Assembly (NCBI GenBank): GCA_963824805.1
Contig: CAWGQZ010000002.1
Location: 13,308-77,307, forward strand
DNA: 64,000 nucleotides
DNA from: DATBAT01 sp963824805
GTDB lineage: Bacteria; Acidobacteriota; Terriglobia; Terriglobales; Acidobacteriaceae
Direction: 5' to 3'
Part shown: piece by piece, positions 49,216-59,404 of the stretch
Layout of the letters: each line of letters opens with the position of its first letter
How positions within the stretch are numbered: the stretch's first letter is position 1
Translations under genes and position numbers: made by a program
The notes under the pieces: model-generated
Told to the model about the DNA's origin: nothing
Database searches by the model: none
Seen by the model: only the letters and a program-made list of their open reading frames with translations

Positions 49216-50519
49216 AGCTTACAACTTCGCTGGACGACCTTCCCGCCAAGTCAAGCGGCAAACAACTCCTGAACGTGGGCATCGTTGGTTTCGGAACTGT
49301 AGGGAGTTCGGTGGCGCGCATTCTAACCGAGCACCCTCCGGCCGGTCTACGCCTTTCCACCATTTACAACCGCAATGTAGAACGCAAGAAGGTCGACTGG
49401 ATTCCCCCCGACGTGAAATGGACCGAGATTTTCATCGACGATATTTTGAAGTCGGATGTCGATGTCGTAGTCGAAGTGATGGGTGGAATTTCCCTGGCCG
49501 GCGAATTTGTCCGGGGGGCACTACGATCCGGGAAGTCGGTGGTAACTGCGAACAAGCAACTGATCGCGAATCACGGCCCAGAGCTCTTCGAACTTGCGCA
49601 TAAGAATGATGTTCACCTCGCCTTTGGAGCTTCGGTGGCGGGCGGTGTGCCAGTAATCTCCGGTTTGCAGGAAGGACTGGCTGGGGATGAATTGTTCAAG
49701 CTCTACGGAATTCTCAATGGGACCTGCAACTACATTCTCAGCCAGATCGAAACCCGTGGCATTTCCTTTGATGTCGCTCTTTCCGAAGCCCAGAAGCTTG
49801 GCTTCGCTGAGGCTGATCCAACTGACGACGTCGATGGATACGACGCGCGAGCCAAGCTGGCGATTCTGGCCCGCGTTGGGCTGCGTTGCGATGTGCATCC
49901 CACAAAGATCGTGGCCCGTTCGATTTCTCCAATCGAAGCGGTAGATTTCGACCATGCCAAACAGTTGCAGTGCACCATCCGCCAGGTTTCATGGGCCCAA
50001 TTGCAGGGCGACTCGTTGATGGCCGCAGTACAACCGTCGCTGGTTGGATTCGCCTCTCCGCTGGCTCGCGTGGCGGGCAGCCAGAACCTGGTGATGTCGA
50101 CTGGCAAATTTGGCGGTGAAACCGTATTTGCCGGGCACGGTGCCGGCGGACACCCGACTGCGGTCGCCGTGGTGTCGGACTTGGTTGCTATCTCCCGTGC
50201 CAGATCCGGCATGCCCGCTGCCCTGGCCGAGGACGCCAAGCTCACTCCGAATGTGAATGCGGACTTCACCAGCAGGCACTATGTCCGCTTCACGGTCAAA
50301 GATCGTCCCGGCATCATCGCTTCGCTCGCGGCCATCTTCGCAGGATGCGGCATCAACCTGGACTCGGTCTTGCAGAAACCAGGCTACGACAAAACGCATC
50401 TACCTTTTGTGATCACACTTGAACCATGCAAAGCTTCGCTGGTTGAAAATGCGATGCAGCAGATCGCAAAACTCGACTTCCTGGTAAAACCGTGTTTGCA
50501 TCTGCCGATGCTGGATTAG
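49212..50519 (+). CDS. hom: homoserine dehydrogenase
   Basis: NAD(P)-dependent reduction of aspartate semialdehyde to homoserine. 435 aa, intact: nucleotide loop VGIVGFGTVGSSVARIL, catalytic Lys in SVVTANKQLIANHG, substrate residues in GGVPVISGLQEGL, NGTCNYILSQIETRG, and DPTDDVDGYDARAKLAILAR. A C-terminal ACT domain (RFTVKDRPGIIASLAAIFAG) should give feedback control by threonine. Its ATG overlaps the aspartokinase stop (ATGA), so the two are one operon, as in the fused ThrA arrangement of enterobacteria. The stop at 50519 is followed by 79 bp without a gene before the convergent cutC. Confidence 0.95.
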   Translation: MKLTTSLDDLPAKSSGKQLLNVGIVGFGTVGSSVARILTEHPPAGLRLSTIYNRNVERKKVDWIPPDVKWTEIFIDDILKSDVDVVVEVMGGISLAGEFVRGALRSGKSVVTANKQLIANHGPELFELAHKNDVHLAFGASVAGGVPVISGLQEGLAGDELFKLYGILNGTCNYILSQIETRGISFDVALSEAQKLGFAEADPTDDVDGYDARAKLAILARVGLRCDVHPTKIVARSISPIEAVDFDHAKQLQCTIRQVSWAQLQGDSLMAAVQPSLVGFASPLARVAGSQNLVMSTGKFGGETVFAGHGAGGHPTAVAVVSDLVAISRARSGMPAALAEDAKLTPNVNADFTSRHYVRFTVKDRPGIIASLAAIFAGCGINLDSVLQKPGYDKTHLPFVITLEPCKASLVENAMQQIAKLDFLVKPCLHLPMLD

Positions 50520-50598
50520 GAAAAGAATCCGGCAAGATGCCGCGCAGGCTCCGAAAACCTCTCTGCCATCGCGATGTCTCCGGATTTGAGAGTTTGGC

Positions 50599-51340
50599 CT
50601 ACGGGTTGACAGCCTTCACCAGTGCCGCAACGTCTTTTTCGAGAACAACCGTCCGGTTGTACTCCAGGCCGGGGATGGTCCCCATGACCAGCTTCTCATT
50701 GCGATAGCGCATCGGGCCTTCTTTCGTAGTGCGAAGCCCGGCGTGGATTTCCTTCGCGCCCGGTCTCGGCAATCACCTTTGGCGCATTGTGCGGCTTCAT
50801 GCCGCCGCCCACAAGGATGATGATCCGATCCCCGCCCGCTGTGATCAGGCGTTTCAGAGCAGGTACTGCATCGGGCGCTGCAACCTCGGCTCCCGATGTA
50901 AGAATGCGGTCAGCACCCGTGCGGATGACGTCTTCGAGAGACCCATCCAGGTCGCGGGCCATGTCGAAGGCACGATGGTAGGTCACGTTAAGCGGCCGCG
51001 CCAGCTCCACCAATTCACGGGTTCGTTCGACTTCCACCTTGCCATCGATATCCAGAAGGCCGAAGACCACGCCGTTGGCGCCCAGTTGCTTGGCCATGCG
51101 AATGTCACGGCGCATGATGTCAAACTCTTCGGCAGAATAATGAAAATCTCCGCCGCGGGGGCGGATCATCACTTGCAAGCCAATCTGGATCTTCTGACGC
51201 ACGGTGGCGATGAGGCCAGCACTGGGTGTGATACCTCCTTCGACCAGATCGCTACACAGTTCAACCCGCTGCGCGCCCCCTTTTTCAGCGGCTACCGCGG
51301 AGTCGACCGAATCAATGCAAATTTCGACGATGATAGGCAT
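50599..51340 (-). CDS. cutC: copper homeostasis protein CutC (frameshifted)
   Basis: A TIM-barrel protein of the CutC family, about 247 residues, ATG at 51340. Conserved blocks: IIVEICIDSVDSAVAAEKGGAQRVELCS in outline, EGGITPSAGLI, MIRPRGGDFHYS, GANGVVFGLL, TYHRAFDMARD and LTSGAE. An extra base near 50757-50762 shifts the reading; the correct frame gives AKEIHAGLRTTKEGPMRYRN, then PGLEYNRTVVLEKDVAALVKAVNP and stops at 50599, whereas the frame as read ends at 50696. CutC homologues are linked to copper handling although the mechanism is debated. It diverges from the M28 peptidase gene. Confidence 0.85.
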
Positions 51341-51396
51341 AGGCGGAAGGGATAGTGTACCAATGCAGGTTCGGTTTGGCTCTACACCCCACCTCG

Positions 51397-51414
51397 TTGT
51401 CATTCCGCAGCGCG
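51397..51414 (+). repeat. interspersed repeat core, copy 1
   Basis: The 18-bp word TTGTCATTCCGCAGCGCG occurs here and, identically, at 58634-58651. This copy lies between divergent cutC and the M28 peptidase gene. The surrounding 50 bp resemble the other copy only loosely. Confidence 0.6.
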
Positions 51415-51531
51415 GCTCCATCGCATACGAAATCGGCTTCTCCCGCGACGAACAGCGGCCTGTTCAAAGAAGGTTGGCCCACTGAATATAATTTCGCGCT
51501 TTGCCGCTAACATTTTCCAGGAGAAACCAAA

Positions 51532-53632
51532 CTGCCCCTCCGACTGACTGCATTGGCGATCATCTTCTGCGTGAACCCCTGGGTCGTGGCGCAAGACAGT
51601 ATCCTCGGGTTCACTCCAGCCTCGGCAGAGCGGCAAAAGAGTGTCGAACAAAAATTCAAGTCCATCCCCTCACCGGAGGAGGAAAAGCGCCAGCATCGCA
51701 TCTTCACTCAGGAACCGCACATCGCTGGATCGGAGCGCAACAACGAACTGGCGCGGTACATCGCTGAAGAGTGGAAGAAACAGGGACTGGAAGAGGTCGT
51801 AATACATCGCTACGATGTCTACGCCACATTTCCCAAAAGCACGTCGCTCGAGTTGGTAGCTCCCGTCCAATTCAAAGCCAGCTTGCGCGAGCAGGCCTAT
51901 GAGGTCGACCCCGACACGAAAAATCCGAATGTCACCCCGGCCTGGAGCGGAATGTCGATCTCCGGCGAAGTTACTGCGCCCGTCGTCTACGCGCACAGCG
52001 GCAATCCCGAAGACTACGCAGTGCTGAAGAATGCCGGTATCGACGTAAGAGGCAAGATCGTGCTGGTTCGCTATTCGAACCCCTATAGCTATCGCGGATT
52101 CAAAGCCCTCACCGCCGAGCGCGAAGGCGCGGTAGCCATGCTGGTCTACAGCGATCCGGCAGAAGACGGATACAAACACGGCAAGGTTGTTCCCGACGGA
52201 CCATGGGGCCCGGAAAGCCACATTCAACGCGGCGCGATCACCTATGACTTCATCGTTCCCGGTGACCCTTTAACCCCGGGGTGGGCGTCAGTCGATGGCG
52301 CAAAGCGCATCCCGGTCAGTGAAGCGAAGTCTTTACCGAAAATCATGGCATTGCCTCTCTCCTGGGCAGATGCAAAGCCACTTCTCGAAAACATGGACGG
52401 GCCCGATGCGCCAAGAGCCTGGCAAGGCGGTTTGCCGATCAAGTATCGCCTGGGCGGAGCGCGGGCCGTGGTTCATTTGAAGATCGAGATGGATAACTCG
52501 ACCAAGCCCTACTACGTAGTCGAGGCACGGATTCGGGGCAGCGAAGTTCCGGACGAGTGGGTGGTTCTCGGGAACCATCGTGACGCGTGGGTATTTGGCG
52601 GCGTAGATCCCAGTAGCGGCACCGCATCCATGATGGAAATGACTCGCGCCTTCGGACAGTTATTAAAGAATGGCATGCGTCCGAAACGAACGTTGGTTGT
52701 GTGCAGTTGGGACGGCGAGGAGGTTGGACTTACCGGATCAACCGAATGGGGAGAGCAATTCGCAGACGAGTTGAAGAAGAAGGCAGTTGCCTACCTCAAC
52801 GTCGACTCTTCGACCTCGGGTCCAAACCTGGATGGAAGCGCCGTGGCTTCACTCGCCCCCATGCTGGTGCAGACCACACAGGCCTTACAAGATCCGTCCG
52901 GCAAATCGCTTTATCAGGCCTGGAAGCAATCCAGCAAAAACAAAAGCGACGACCAACTCGCCGACACCCGAATCGGCAGCGGCTCAGACCACACCGTCTT
53001 CCTTAATTTCGTGGGTATGCCTGTAATCGGTTTAGGCTTCGACGGCCCCTATGGCGTCTACCATTCCATGTACGACGATTTTTACTGGATGAATCACTTT
53101 GGTGATCCCGGTTATCGCTACCACACATTAATGTCGCAACTCTGGGGGGTGCTCGCGTTGCGCCTGGCGAATGCTGACGTGCTGCCATTTGATTTCGCCA
53201 GCTACGCCCAAAATGTCCGGGACTTCGTCGACGACCTTGCACGCGGCAAGGACATGAGCCAGCTCGATCTAAAACCAGTTCTGAATGGAATTGCACAGTT
53301 CGAAGCCGCCGGCAAGAATCTTGATCAATCGGTCAGCAAAGCTCTGGCGTCGGGGAAACTAGATGCCAGCGCAGTGCAGAAGGTCAATGAAGGCATGCTG
53401 CTGGTCGAGCGCAACTGGCTCAATCCGGACGGTATTCCAGGCAGGCCCTGGTTTAAACACATTCTTTACGGCGCGCGCTTCACCTACGCCCATCTCGAAC
53501 TGCCCGGTTTGACCGAAGCAGTCGAGAAAGGCGACTGGACCACCGCTGCGGCAACAAGGGGAGATTTTACAGAGAGCACTCGTGGTCAATACAAAGCTAC
53601 TCGAGCAAATCAACCACGCGATCAGTCAGTAG
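51532..53632 (+). CDS. M28 family peptidase, glutamate carboxypeptidase II-like (frameshifted at 3' end)
   Basis: Secreted zinc aminopeptidase/carboxypeptidase resembling PSMA/NAALADase, about 700 residues. An N-terminal signal segment (LPLRLTALAIIFCVNPWVVAQ) requires a start near 51532; AGGAG lies eight bases before a CTG there, and no ATG exists, so either CTG is the start or bases are missing. A PA-like inserted domain (about 120-270) includes GKIVLVRYSNPYSYRG. The M28 core shows VVLGNHRDAWVFGGVDPSSGTA, the catalytic Glu in SWDGEEVGLTGSTEW, NVDSSTSG and YHSMYDDFYW. A C-terminal helical dimerisation domain follows. A base is gained or lost near 53555; the other frame ends QINHAISQ at 53632, the frame as read runs on to 53919. 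Confidence 0.85.
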
Positions 53633-53923
53633 CTATCTGGACCCTCGTTTGGGCGGAACATCGTCGGGACGTCCATATTCCAGGTGGGTGTGTACCGGAC
53701 GCTCCGGATGGTCGGCTGCGTCCTCTACCCCTTCAACCTCGGCTGCTTCCCAAGCCTGGTCGGTCTCAGCCAGTTCCTCCACGCTTTCCTCCGATGCGTC
53801 TTCGATATCAGAAAGACGCTGCGCATCACCGGATTGACCGGCACTATCAGTCCCAACCTGCCCTGGATCATTTCCCAGTTCGTCAGGCCGCGCTTCATTA
53901 TCAGCTCTCGGCTTTCTAACCAT
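53633..53923 (-). CDS. acidic small protein of unknown function
   Basis: A 96-aa protein, strongly acidic in the middle (EDASEESVEELAETDQAWEA) with a conserved-looking C-terminus (HPERPVHTHLEYGRPDDVPP). AGGAA precedes the ATG at 53923 by seven bases. Its stop falls directly beside the reconstructed stop of the M28 gene on the other strand, a zero-gap convergent pair. The plus-strand frame that would cover it is only the frameshifted tail of the peptidase, which supports this gene being real. No signal peptide or domain recognised. Confidence 0.6.
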   Translation of the reverse strand: MVRKPRADNEARPDELGNDPGQVGTDSAGQSGDAQRLSDIEDASEESVEELAETDQAWEAAEVEGVEDAADHPERPVHTHLEYGRPDDVPPKRGSR

Positions 53924-54004
53924 TTTTGTTTCCTAAAATTGCATGGAATTCGCGCTGCTGGTTTGCGCCTGTAACTTCGATGCAAGGGCCTTCAAGGAGG
54001 TAGC

Positions 54005-55447
54005 TTAGTGAACTCCGGCGGGATTGTTGCGCGGTACAAAAATGTATTCCGTTCCGGCGCTTCCCGCCGGTTCGTAGTTCTGCCGCAAGACTTCCATGAA
54101 GGCGTCGCCGAAGTGATAGTTGGAATAGGTGTCCTTGCCTTCTTCGCTATCCGGATTATCAACCAAGACCACCGCTGCGAAACGGCGCTGCTTAAGCATC
54201 TGCCACATCGGTCGCCGAAGTTGGGTACCCGTTCCTGCAGCACGCGGAACATGAATGCGTCGAGAACATAGGGACGCTGCCCTGCCTCCAGGGGAACGAG
54301 GGGATTGTCCGACAGGATCGGCCTTCCCGAATTCCCGGTCGCACGCACGATCTCCCGCAGTTGGCTGTGAACCGGGACCAAATCGTCGTAGCGATGCTGC
54401 ACCATCAACCCCAGCCATGCAACCAGTGCTGCGCTAGCCAGCAAGGACATGCCCAGATCAGGCGACGAAAGATCGGAAATCCAGACTGTGAACACGGCGA
54501 CCGAAGCCACCAACAAATCGATAAGATGGTTCCCCGCAGTCCCCTCGGAACTGAATATCACGAGTGTCACCGCGAGCGTACACAGAAACCACAACCCAGG
54601 GAGACGCAGTCGAGCTCGCGTCAACGCGAATGCCGTGAGGGCTAAGGCGAGCAGAATCATCTCTTCCCGGTAGCCATTCATGGCCTCAGCCATGGTGATG
54701 GGGCTGTTAAGCAAACTGTAAAATCCACTACCCGTAGCCAGCGTGAGGCGTAGCCCCTCGAACGCCCTTCCTCCACTCGCGGCGTACATGGTTACAATTA
54801 CCGCCGCGTATCCAATGGCAGTCGCAATCCCCAGTCGCACCCCATCGCCAACTTTCCTGCTCACCAGCAAGGCAAGAATGAGGCCAGCCGCACCAAACAC
54901 CGAGGTTTCTTTGGTGGCAAATGCAAGTGCAAACAATACCGCGGAGATATACAGACGACGACGCGAATATTCGCCGGCACATAGGGCAACGCCCCACACA
55001 TTCAAGGCCGCAGCCAGCCCATCTTCCCGGATTGTGAGAAAAGCATCCTGCACGCTTGACCCGGCAAGTACGGCCGCGCACCCGGCTACAGCCAGCCAGC
55101 GGTCGACACCTGATTTCCGCAGCAGGCAATAGACAACCAGCCAGCAGAAACACCACGCCGGCCGCAGAAAGAACGTATCCGGAAAAGCGCCAGCCACCGC
55201 TTAGAGCGAGTCCGGCCGCATGCAGGCAGAAAAATAGCGGGAAGAAGCGCGTCCCTCCATAGCCATCCGCGCCGTACGGGGCGCGATAGAAGAGCCCACT
55301 GTGCAGGTCACTGGCCAGGGCCACCCATGCTCCAGAAACGTGATCCAGATGGGAGTCATTGGGCCAGGATTCGAATATCCGCAGAATTGTCAGACCCACC
55401 AGCAACAGGGTGACGGCGGCGACCAGTATTCGCGGAAGTCGGTTCAT
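54005..55447 (-). CDS. GT-C-like multi-pass membrane protein (frameshifted)
   Basis: About 480 residues with roughly ten membrane helices. ATG at 55447 opens NRLPRILVAAVTLLLVGLTI, then an acidic loop DSHLDHVSGAWVALASDL and FYRAPYGADGYGGTRFFPL, typical of the first periplasmic loop of GT39/GT87-type lipid-sugar glycosyltransferases. Helices such as RLYISAVLFALAFATKET follow, and the C-terminus FGDAFMEVLRQNYEPAG is soluble. Frames shift near 55140 and near 54213 (VPNFG resumes RPMWQMLKQRR). Sugar transfer from a polyprenyl donor is inferred from topology and the loop; no catalytic test is possible from sequence alone. Confidence 0.6.
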
Positions 55448-55514
55448 CTGCAGGGGAGACTAGCTTACCTCAGAGCGAGGGTGCCCCGTCATCGTCCGAG
55501 TTCACGAGAGTGCC

Positions 55515-55538
55515 TGCCCCGAGCGAAGTCGAAGGGCA
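55515..55538. repeat. short hairpin repeat
   Basis: TGCCC (55515-55519) and GGGCA (55534-55538) flank CGAGCGAAGTCGAA, a word of the kind often found in intergenic interspersed repeats of soil bacteria. It lies between the GT-C-like gene and the HAD gene (55448-55576), where no gene is seen. Confidence 0.3.
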
Positions 55539-55576
55539 GATCTTGAATGGACGTGCCCTGAACGGGACCCGGACAT

Positions 55577-56267
55577 CTACATCTTGATAGCGACCACGCC
55601 AAGGTCATCGGCAGCGGTAAATGGCGGCAATACCGGAAATCCCAAAGCTTCCACTTGACTCCGCAGCTGCGAAAACGATTTCAGCTGAATGGCATGAATG
55701 CCTAGAGCGCGGGCCGCTTTGATATTGCCTTCGCGGTCATCAATGAACATCACATTCTCGGCCGCGACACCCAGCCGTTGCAGGGTGTGGTGATAAATCT
55801 CCGGATCGGGCTTTACCATTCGGACCTCAGCCGAAAACACTGCCGGGTTGAAACAAGCAACCCAGTCAAACTTATCGCGAACGTAGCGAATCATTTCCGG
55901 GTGCATGTTGGATAACAGCGCCGTCTTGATTCCAGCGGCGGCAATCTTTCTCAGCCACTCCACCATCCTGGGATTCTCCCTGCCCCACATGTCCGCGTCC
56001 AGTTTGTTGAGTTCCGTTAACTGGTCGGGGGTGATTTTTATCCTGCGCGTCGTCGCTGAGCATCGACCAATAGACCTCCGGCGTCAGGTCGCCGCGATCG
56101 TAGGCCGGGCGATTCTTCTCCCAAAGCGGCGGAAACAACTCCGGTTCCAGACCGAAGATAGCAGCCATAGCAGCGATTTCCTCTATTCGCGGGGGGTAAC
56201 ACAATACTTCGCCGTAATCGAAAATTACGGCTTCAATCCTTGGGGAAATCGCCTTGCCGTCTGTCAT
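55577..56267 (-). CDS. HAD-superfamily hydrolase (frameshifted)
   Basis: Haloacid dehalogenase-type phosphatase, about 230 residues. ATG at 56267 preceded by GAGGTG. Motif I is AVIFDYGEVL (nucleophile Asp), motif II Ser in TALLSNMHPE, motif III Lys in MVKPDPEIYHHTL and motif IV DD in MFIDDREGNIKAA. A base is gained or lost near 56030; the frame continues ITPDQLTELNKLDADMWGRE. The cap is the small helical type of the IIA-like YihX/epoxide hydrolase N-terminal group. Substrate unknown. It diverges from the PfkB kinase gene. Confidence 0.82.
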
Positions 56268-56296
56268 TTTCACCTCAAATAGAGATTCTGCATGAC

Positions 56297-56327
56297 TTGC
56301 CCTGTTTCGTCCAACCTCGCGTATACT
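56297..56327 (+). promoter_or_regulatory. promoter of the PfkB kinase/MFS operon
   Basis: TTGCCC (56297-56302) and TATACT (56322-56327), 19 bp apart. The -10 is near consensus and the spacer slightly long. The predicted start of transcription is about 35 bp before the likely TTG start of the kinase. Confidence 0.4.
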
Positions 56328-56374
56328 GTGGCGCGAACTTCGGCGCACCTGTCACCGCCAGTTCCGGGACCCTA

Positions 56375-57287
56375 TTGCGAGCGATTTGCATTGGCGAAGT
56401 TCTGTGGGACGTCTTCGGCGACCAGGAACACCTGGGTGGAGCTCCGTTCAATTTCGCCGCTCATCTCAAGAAACTCGGTCACCAGGTCGAATTCGTCAGC
56501 GCCATCGGGAACGATATACTCGGCCAGCGGGTATGGGACCGGATGCGCGAGATCGGACTCTCCACTCGCTATCTACATCGCGATCCGGCGCACGCGACCG
56601 GCACGGCCACTGTAAAAATAAATGCTGCGGGACAGCCCCAGTTCACAATTCATCGCCCCTCGGCCTACGACTTTGCGCAACTGTCAGAAGCAGATTTCAG
56701 ACACCTCTTCGCGGAAGCGGTGGATTGGATTTACTTCGGCACCCTCCATCAGATGAGCCCCGCCGCCAAAAACCTGACTTCGCGTCTTCTGGATTCCTCC
56801 GGCGCGGCGCACAAATTCTACGATTTGAATCTGCGGCAGAACTCCTATGATGCTGGTCTGATCCGCGAACTGATGGCACGTGCTTCCATCATGAAGATGA
56901 ATGACGAGGAGGTTGTGACCATCGCTAAGCTGTTCGACTACGCTTACGAGTCTCTAGAGAAGTTTTGCCGAGACTACGCACAGAAATTCGGCTGGGAAGC
57001 AGTCTGCGTCACCCGCGGCTCCAAGGGATGTTCGCTGCTCGATCGGCGGGCAGTTCGTAGAAATGCCAGGGTATGCAATCAAGGTTGCAGACGCAGTGGG
57101 CGCGGGCGACGCCTTTGCCGCCGGCTTTGTTCACGGATTCAGTAACCACTGGCCCCCGGCCCAGGTCGCCGATTTCGCCAATCGGGTTGGTGCATTGATC
57201 GCCAGCCGCCACGGTGCAATTCCCCAATGGACTCTGGCAGAAGTCGAAGCTCTCAACCGCCAGTCACAACAACAGGAGTCTGCATGA
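56375..57287 (+). CDS. PfkB-family sugar kinase (frameshifted)
   Basis: Ribokinase-family carbohydrate kinase, about 304 residues, closest in motifs to fructokinases. The N-terminus RAICIGEVLWDVFGDQEHLGGAPFN gives the sugar-binding Gly-Gly region; YDLNLRQNSYD and VTRGSKGCSLL follow; the catalytic loop GAGDAFAAGFVHG (DAVGAGDA with the Asp base) is complete. An extra G near 57039 shifts the frame: SLL continues IGGQFVEMPGYAIKV. Start is uncertain; TTG at 56375 is the best in-frame choice, with no ATG near. The stop overlaps the ATG of the sugar transporter, so uptake and phosphorylation of the same sugar are likely. Confidence 0.82.
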
Positions 57288-58612
57288 CCGTGAATTCCTA
57301 CTTAGCAAAGAGTACGGTGGTCGCCGCCTTGGGCGGTTTGCTTTTCGGGTTCGATACCGCCGTCATCGCCGGCACCACCAGCAGCCTGCGCGTCACCTAC
57401 AACCTTTCCCCCGAACTGTTGGGAATGACGGTCGCCAGCGCCCTTTGGGGCACAGTAATCGGCGCCATGCTTGCCGGATTCCCCGGCGAAAAATATGGGC
57501 GGCGCGATAGCTTGCGCGGGATGGCAGTCCTATACGTGATTTCTGCCCTGGGTTGCGCCTTCGCTTGGAATTGGCCCGCACTGGTGGTTTTCCGCTTCAT
57601 CGGCGGGCTGGGCATTGGCGGATCTTCGGTCCTGGGCCCCATGTACATCGCCGAAATTGCACCTGCAAAATGGCGCGGCAGGTTGGTGGGATTTTTTCAG
57701 TTCAACGTTGTCTTCGGCATTTTGCTGGCATATTTCTCCAACTACCTGATCAGCCTGGCCGGCTTCGGCAGCGTGGAATGGCGCTGGGAGCTGGGTGTAA
57801 CCGCGATTCCGGCAATCCTCTTCTTCATTTTGCTGTTTGTGATTCCGCGCAGCCCACGCTGGCTGGCGGCCAAGGGGTTTATGGATGAAGCGCGCTCGGT
57901 TCTTCGCATGAGCGGCGAAGAAAATTACGAGCAGCAGTTGAAAAACATTAAGGAGTCGATCGAGGAAGAAAAGGCGCAGACCCGGGAAACTCTCTTTTCC
58001 AAGAAACACACATTGCCGATTTTTCTCGCGGTAAGCATCGGCATGTTCAACCAGCTCTCTGGGATCAACGCGATCCTCTATTACCTGAATGACATTTTCG
58101 CCCACGCCGGGTACAGCAAGGTTTCAGGTAACTTGCAGGCGGTCGCAATCGGCGCCACGAACCTCCTGTTCACCATGATTGCCATGTCGGTAATCGACAA
58201 AATTGGCCGCAAGACCCTGCTTCTGGTTGGATCGGTCGGCACCGCGGCATGCCTCGCCGGAGTCTCCATCATCTTCTTCACCCAGCGCCATCAGGAATTA
58301 CTGGTCTGGTTGCTGGTCGGCTACATCGCGTTTTTTGCATTTTCGCAAGGCGCCGTCATCTGGGTATATCTCGCCGAGGTATTCCCCAACGCAGTGCGGG
58401 CCAAGGGGCAAAGCTTGGGCAGCTTCTCGCACTGGCTGATGAATGCGCTGATTTCCGGTATCTTCCCGCTGATGGCTGCGTCTTCCGGCGCCTACCCGTT
58501 CGTGTTCTTCGCCGTGATGATGGTGCTGCAGTTCTTTGTAGTGTTGTTTATCTATCCGGAAACTAAAGGCGCTTCCCTGGAGGAGATGCAGAAGAAGCTG
58601 GCAACCACGTAG
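57284..58612 (+). CDS. sugar porter MFS transporter
   Basis: A 442-aa, 12-helix member of the sugar porter family. ATG at 57284 overlaps the kinase stop and follows AGGAG by five bases. Signatures: GGLLFGFDTAVIAGTT, the loop 2-3 motif GEKYGRR, RFIGGLGIGGSS, IPRSPRWLA (family PESPR variant), QLSGINAILYY, DKIGRKTLL and the closing YPETKG. It should import a hexose by proton symport. Coupled with the PfkB kinase it forms a two-gene sugar uptake unit, with fructose or a similar hexose as the likely substrate. Confidence 0.93.
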   Translation: MTVNSYLAKSTVVAALGGLLFGFDTAVIAGTTSSLRVTYNLSPELLGMTVASALWGTVIGAMLAGFPGEKYGRRDSLRGMAVLYVISALGCAFAWNWPALVVFRFIGGLGIGGSSVLGPMYIAEIAPAKWRGRLVGFFQFNVVFGILLAYFSNYLISLAGFGSVEWRWELGVTAIPAILFFILLFVIPRSPRWLAAKGFMDEARSVLRMSGEENYEQQLKNIKESIEEEKAQTRETLFSKKHTLPIFLAVSIGMFNQLSGINAILYYLNDIFAHAGYSKVSGNLQAVAIGATNLLFTMIAMSVIDKIGRKTLLLVGSVGTAACLAGVSIIFFTQRHQELLVWLLVGYIAFFAFSQGAVIWVYLAEVFPNAVRAKGQSLGSFSHWLMNALISGIFPLMAASSGAYPFVFFAVMMVLQFFVVLFIYPETKGASLEEMQKKLATT

Positions 58613-58631
58613 AACCAGACTGATTCAAACC

Positions 58632-58743
58632 GTTTGTCATTCCGCAGCGCGCCTTTATCGCGCAGGGAATCTGCTCTCAGCGGTCGGCAGAACCGGCAGC
58701 GCTCGCCGGATATCCCGCACACCGGCGGCCGGGGACGACAAAC
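58632..58743. repeat. interspersed intergenic repeat with inverted ends
   Basis: GTTTGTC (58632-58638) and GACAAAC (58737-58743) bound a 112-bp GC-rich unit that begins with the core TTGTCATTCCGCAGCGCG shared with 51397-51414. It fills the gap between the convergent MFS and HPF genes and can fold into a long hairpin, so it may also end transcription from both sides. Confidence 0.6.
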
Positions 58744-58751
58744 TTTGTGGG

Positions 58752-59348
58752 TTACGGCGCTTCGATCAACTCCATCTTGCCATCCCGCGTCCGGTGAAGC
58801 ACCATCACCTTGCCCTTAAGATCGCGGAAAACGAAAACATCCCGATCGCGAAAGTGTGCTTCCTTAATAGCCTCTTCCACCGTCATGGGACGCATGGCCA
58901 CAGAATCCGATGCGGGCGCCAGATGAACTTCGGTTGACTTGGCGACCGCCGGATATTTATGCACCAGAATCGGCGCGACAGGGGTGGGACGCTTCCCATT
59001 AACCGGCTTCACTGTCTCCGAAGGCTCGGCTGCACCATTCCATTTATCTTGCGGCTTGCGTTTTTTGGTGCGCCACTTGGTTTTGTATTTGATGGCTTGC
59101 TTTTCCAAATGTTCGATCGCCTGCCCAATCGCAGCTGACATGTCGCCAGCCTGCGCCAGGGCCACCAGCGGTCCATTGCGCGGACTGATGGTGATCTCGG
59201 CCTTATGTCGCCGCTTTTCGACCACCAGGATTACTTTGGTTTCAAATTTATCGGAGAGGATTTTCCGGATTTTAGCCAGCCCGGTTTCTACTTCTTTGCG
59301 AATGGCGGGAGTGATTTCGTAATGCCTCCCGGTATATTCCACGTTCAT
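58752..59348 (-). CDS. hpf: ribosome hibernation promoting factor, long form
   Basis: A 198-aa two-domain HPF that dimerises 70S ribosomes in stationary phase. The N-terminal domain (MNVEYTGRHYEITPAIRKEVE, KAEITISPRNGPLVALA, YKTKWRTKKRKPQ) binds the decoding region; after a Pro/Lys-rich linker the C-terminal domain (MTVEEAIKEAHFRDRDVFVFRD) mediates dimerisation. ATG at 59348 is chosen because GAGGTG lies just upstream; a GTG two codons earlier overlaps that ribosome site. It precedes rpoN's 3' end by convention of the minus strand: rpoN, then hpf. Such rpoN-hpf pairs are widespread in proteobacteria and related groups. Confidence 0.93.
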   Translation of the reverse strand: MNVEYTGRHYEITPAIRKEVETGLAKIRKILSDKFETKVILVVEKRRHKAEITISPRNGPLVALAQAGDMSAAIGQAIEHLEKQAIKYKTKWRTKKRKPQDKWNGAAEPSETVKPVNGKRPTPVAPILVHKYPAVAKSTEVHLAPASDSVAMRPMTVEEAIKEAHFRDRDVFVFRDLKGKVMVLHRTRDGKMELIEAP

Positions 59349-59404
59349 GAACACCTCGAACTGAAAAGTGGAAGAGCTTCTACCTCATCCTACACTTACC
59401 AACC

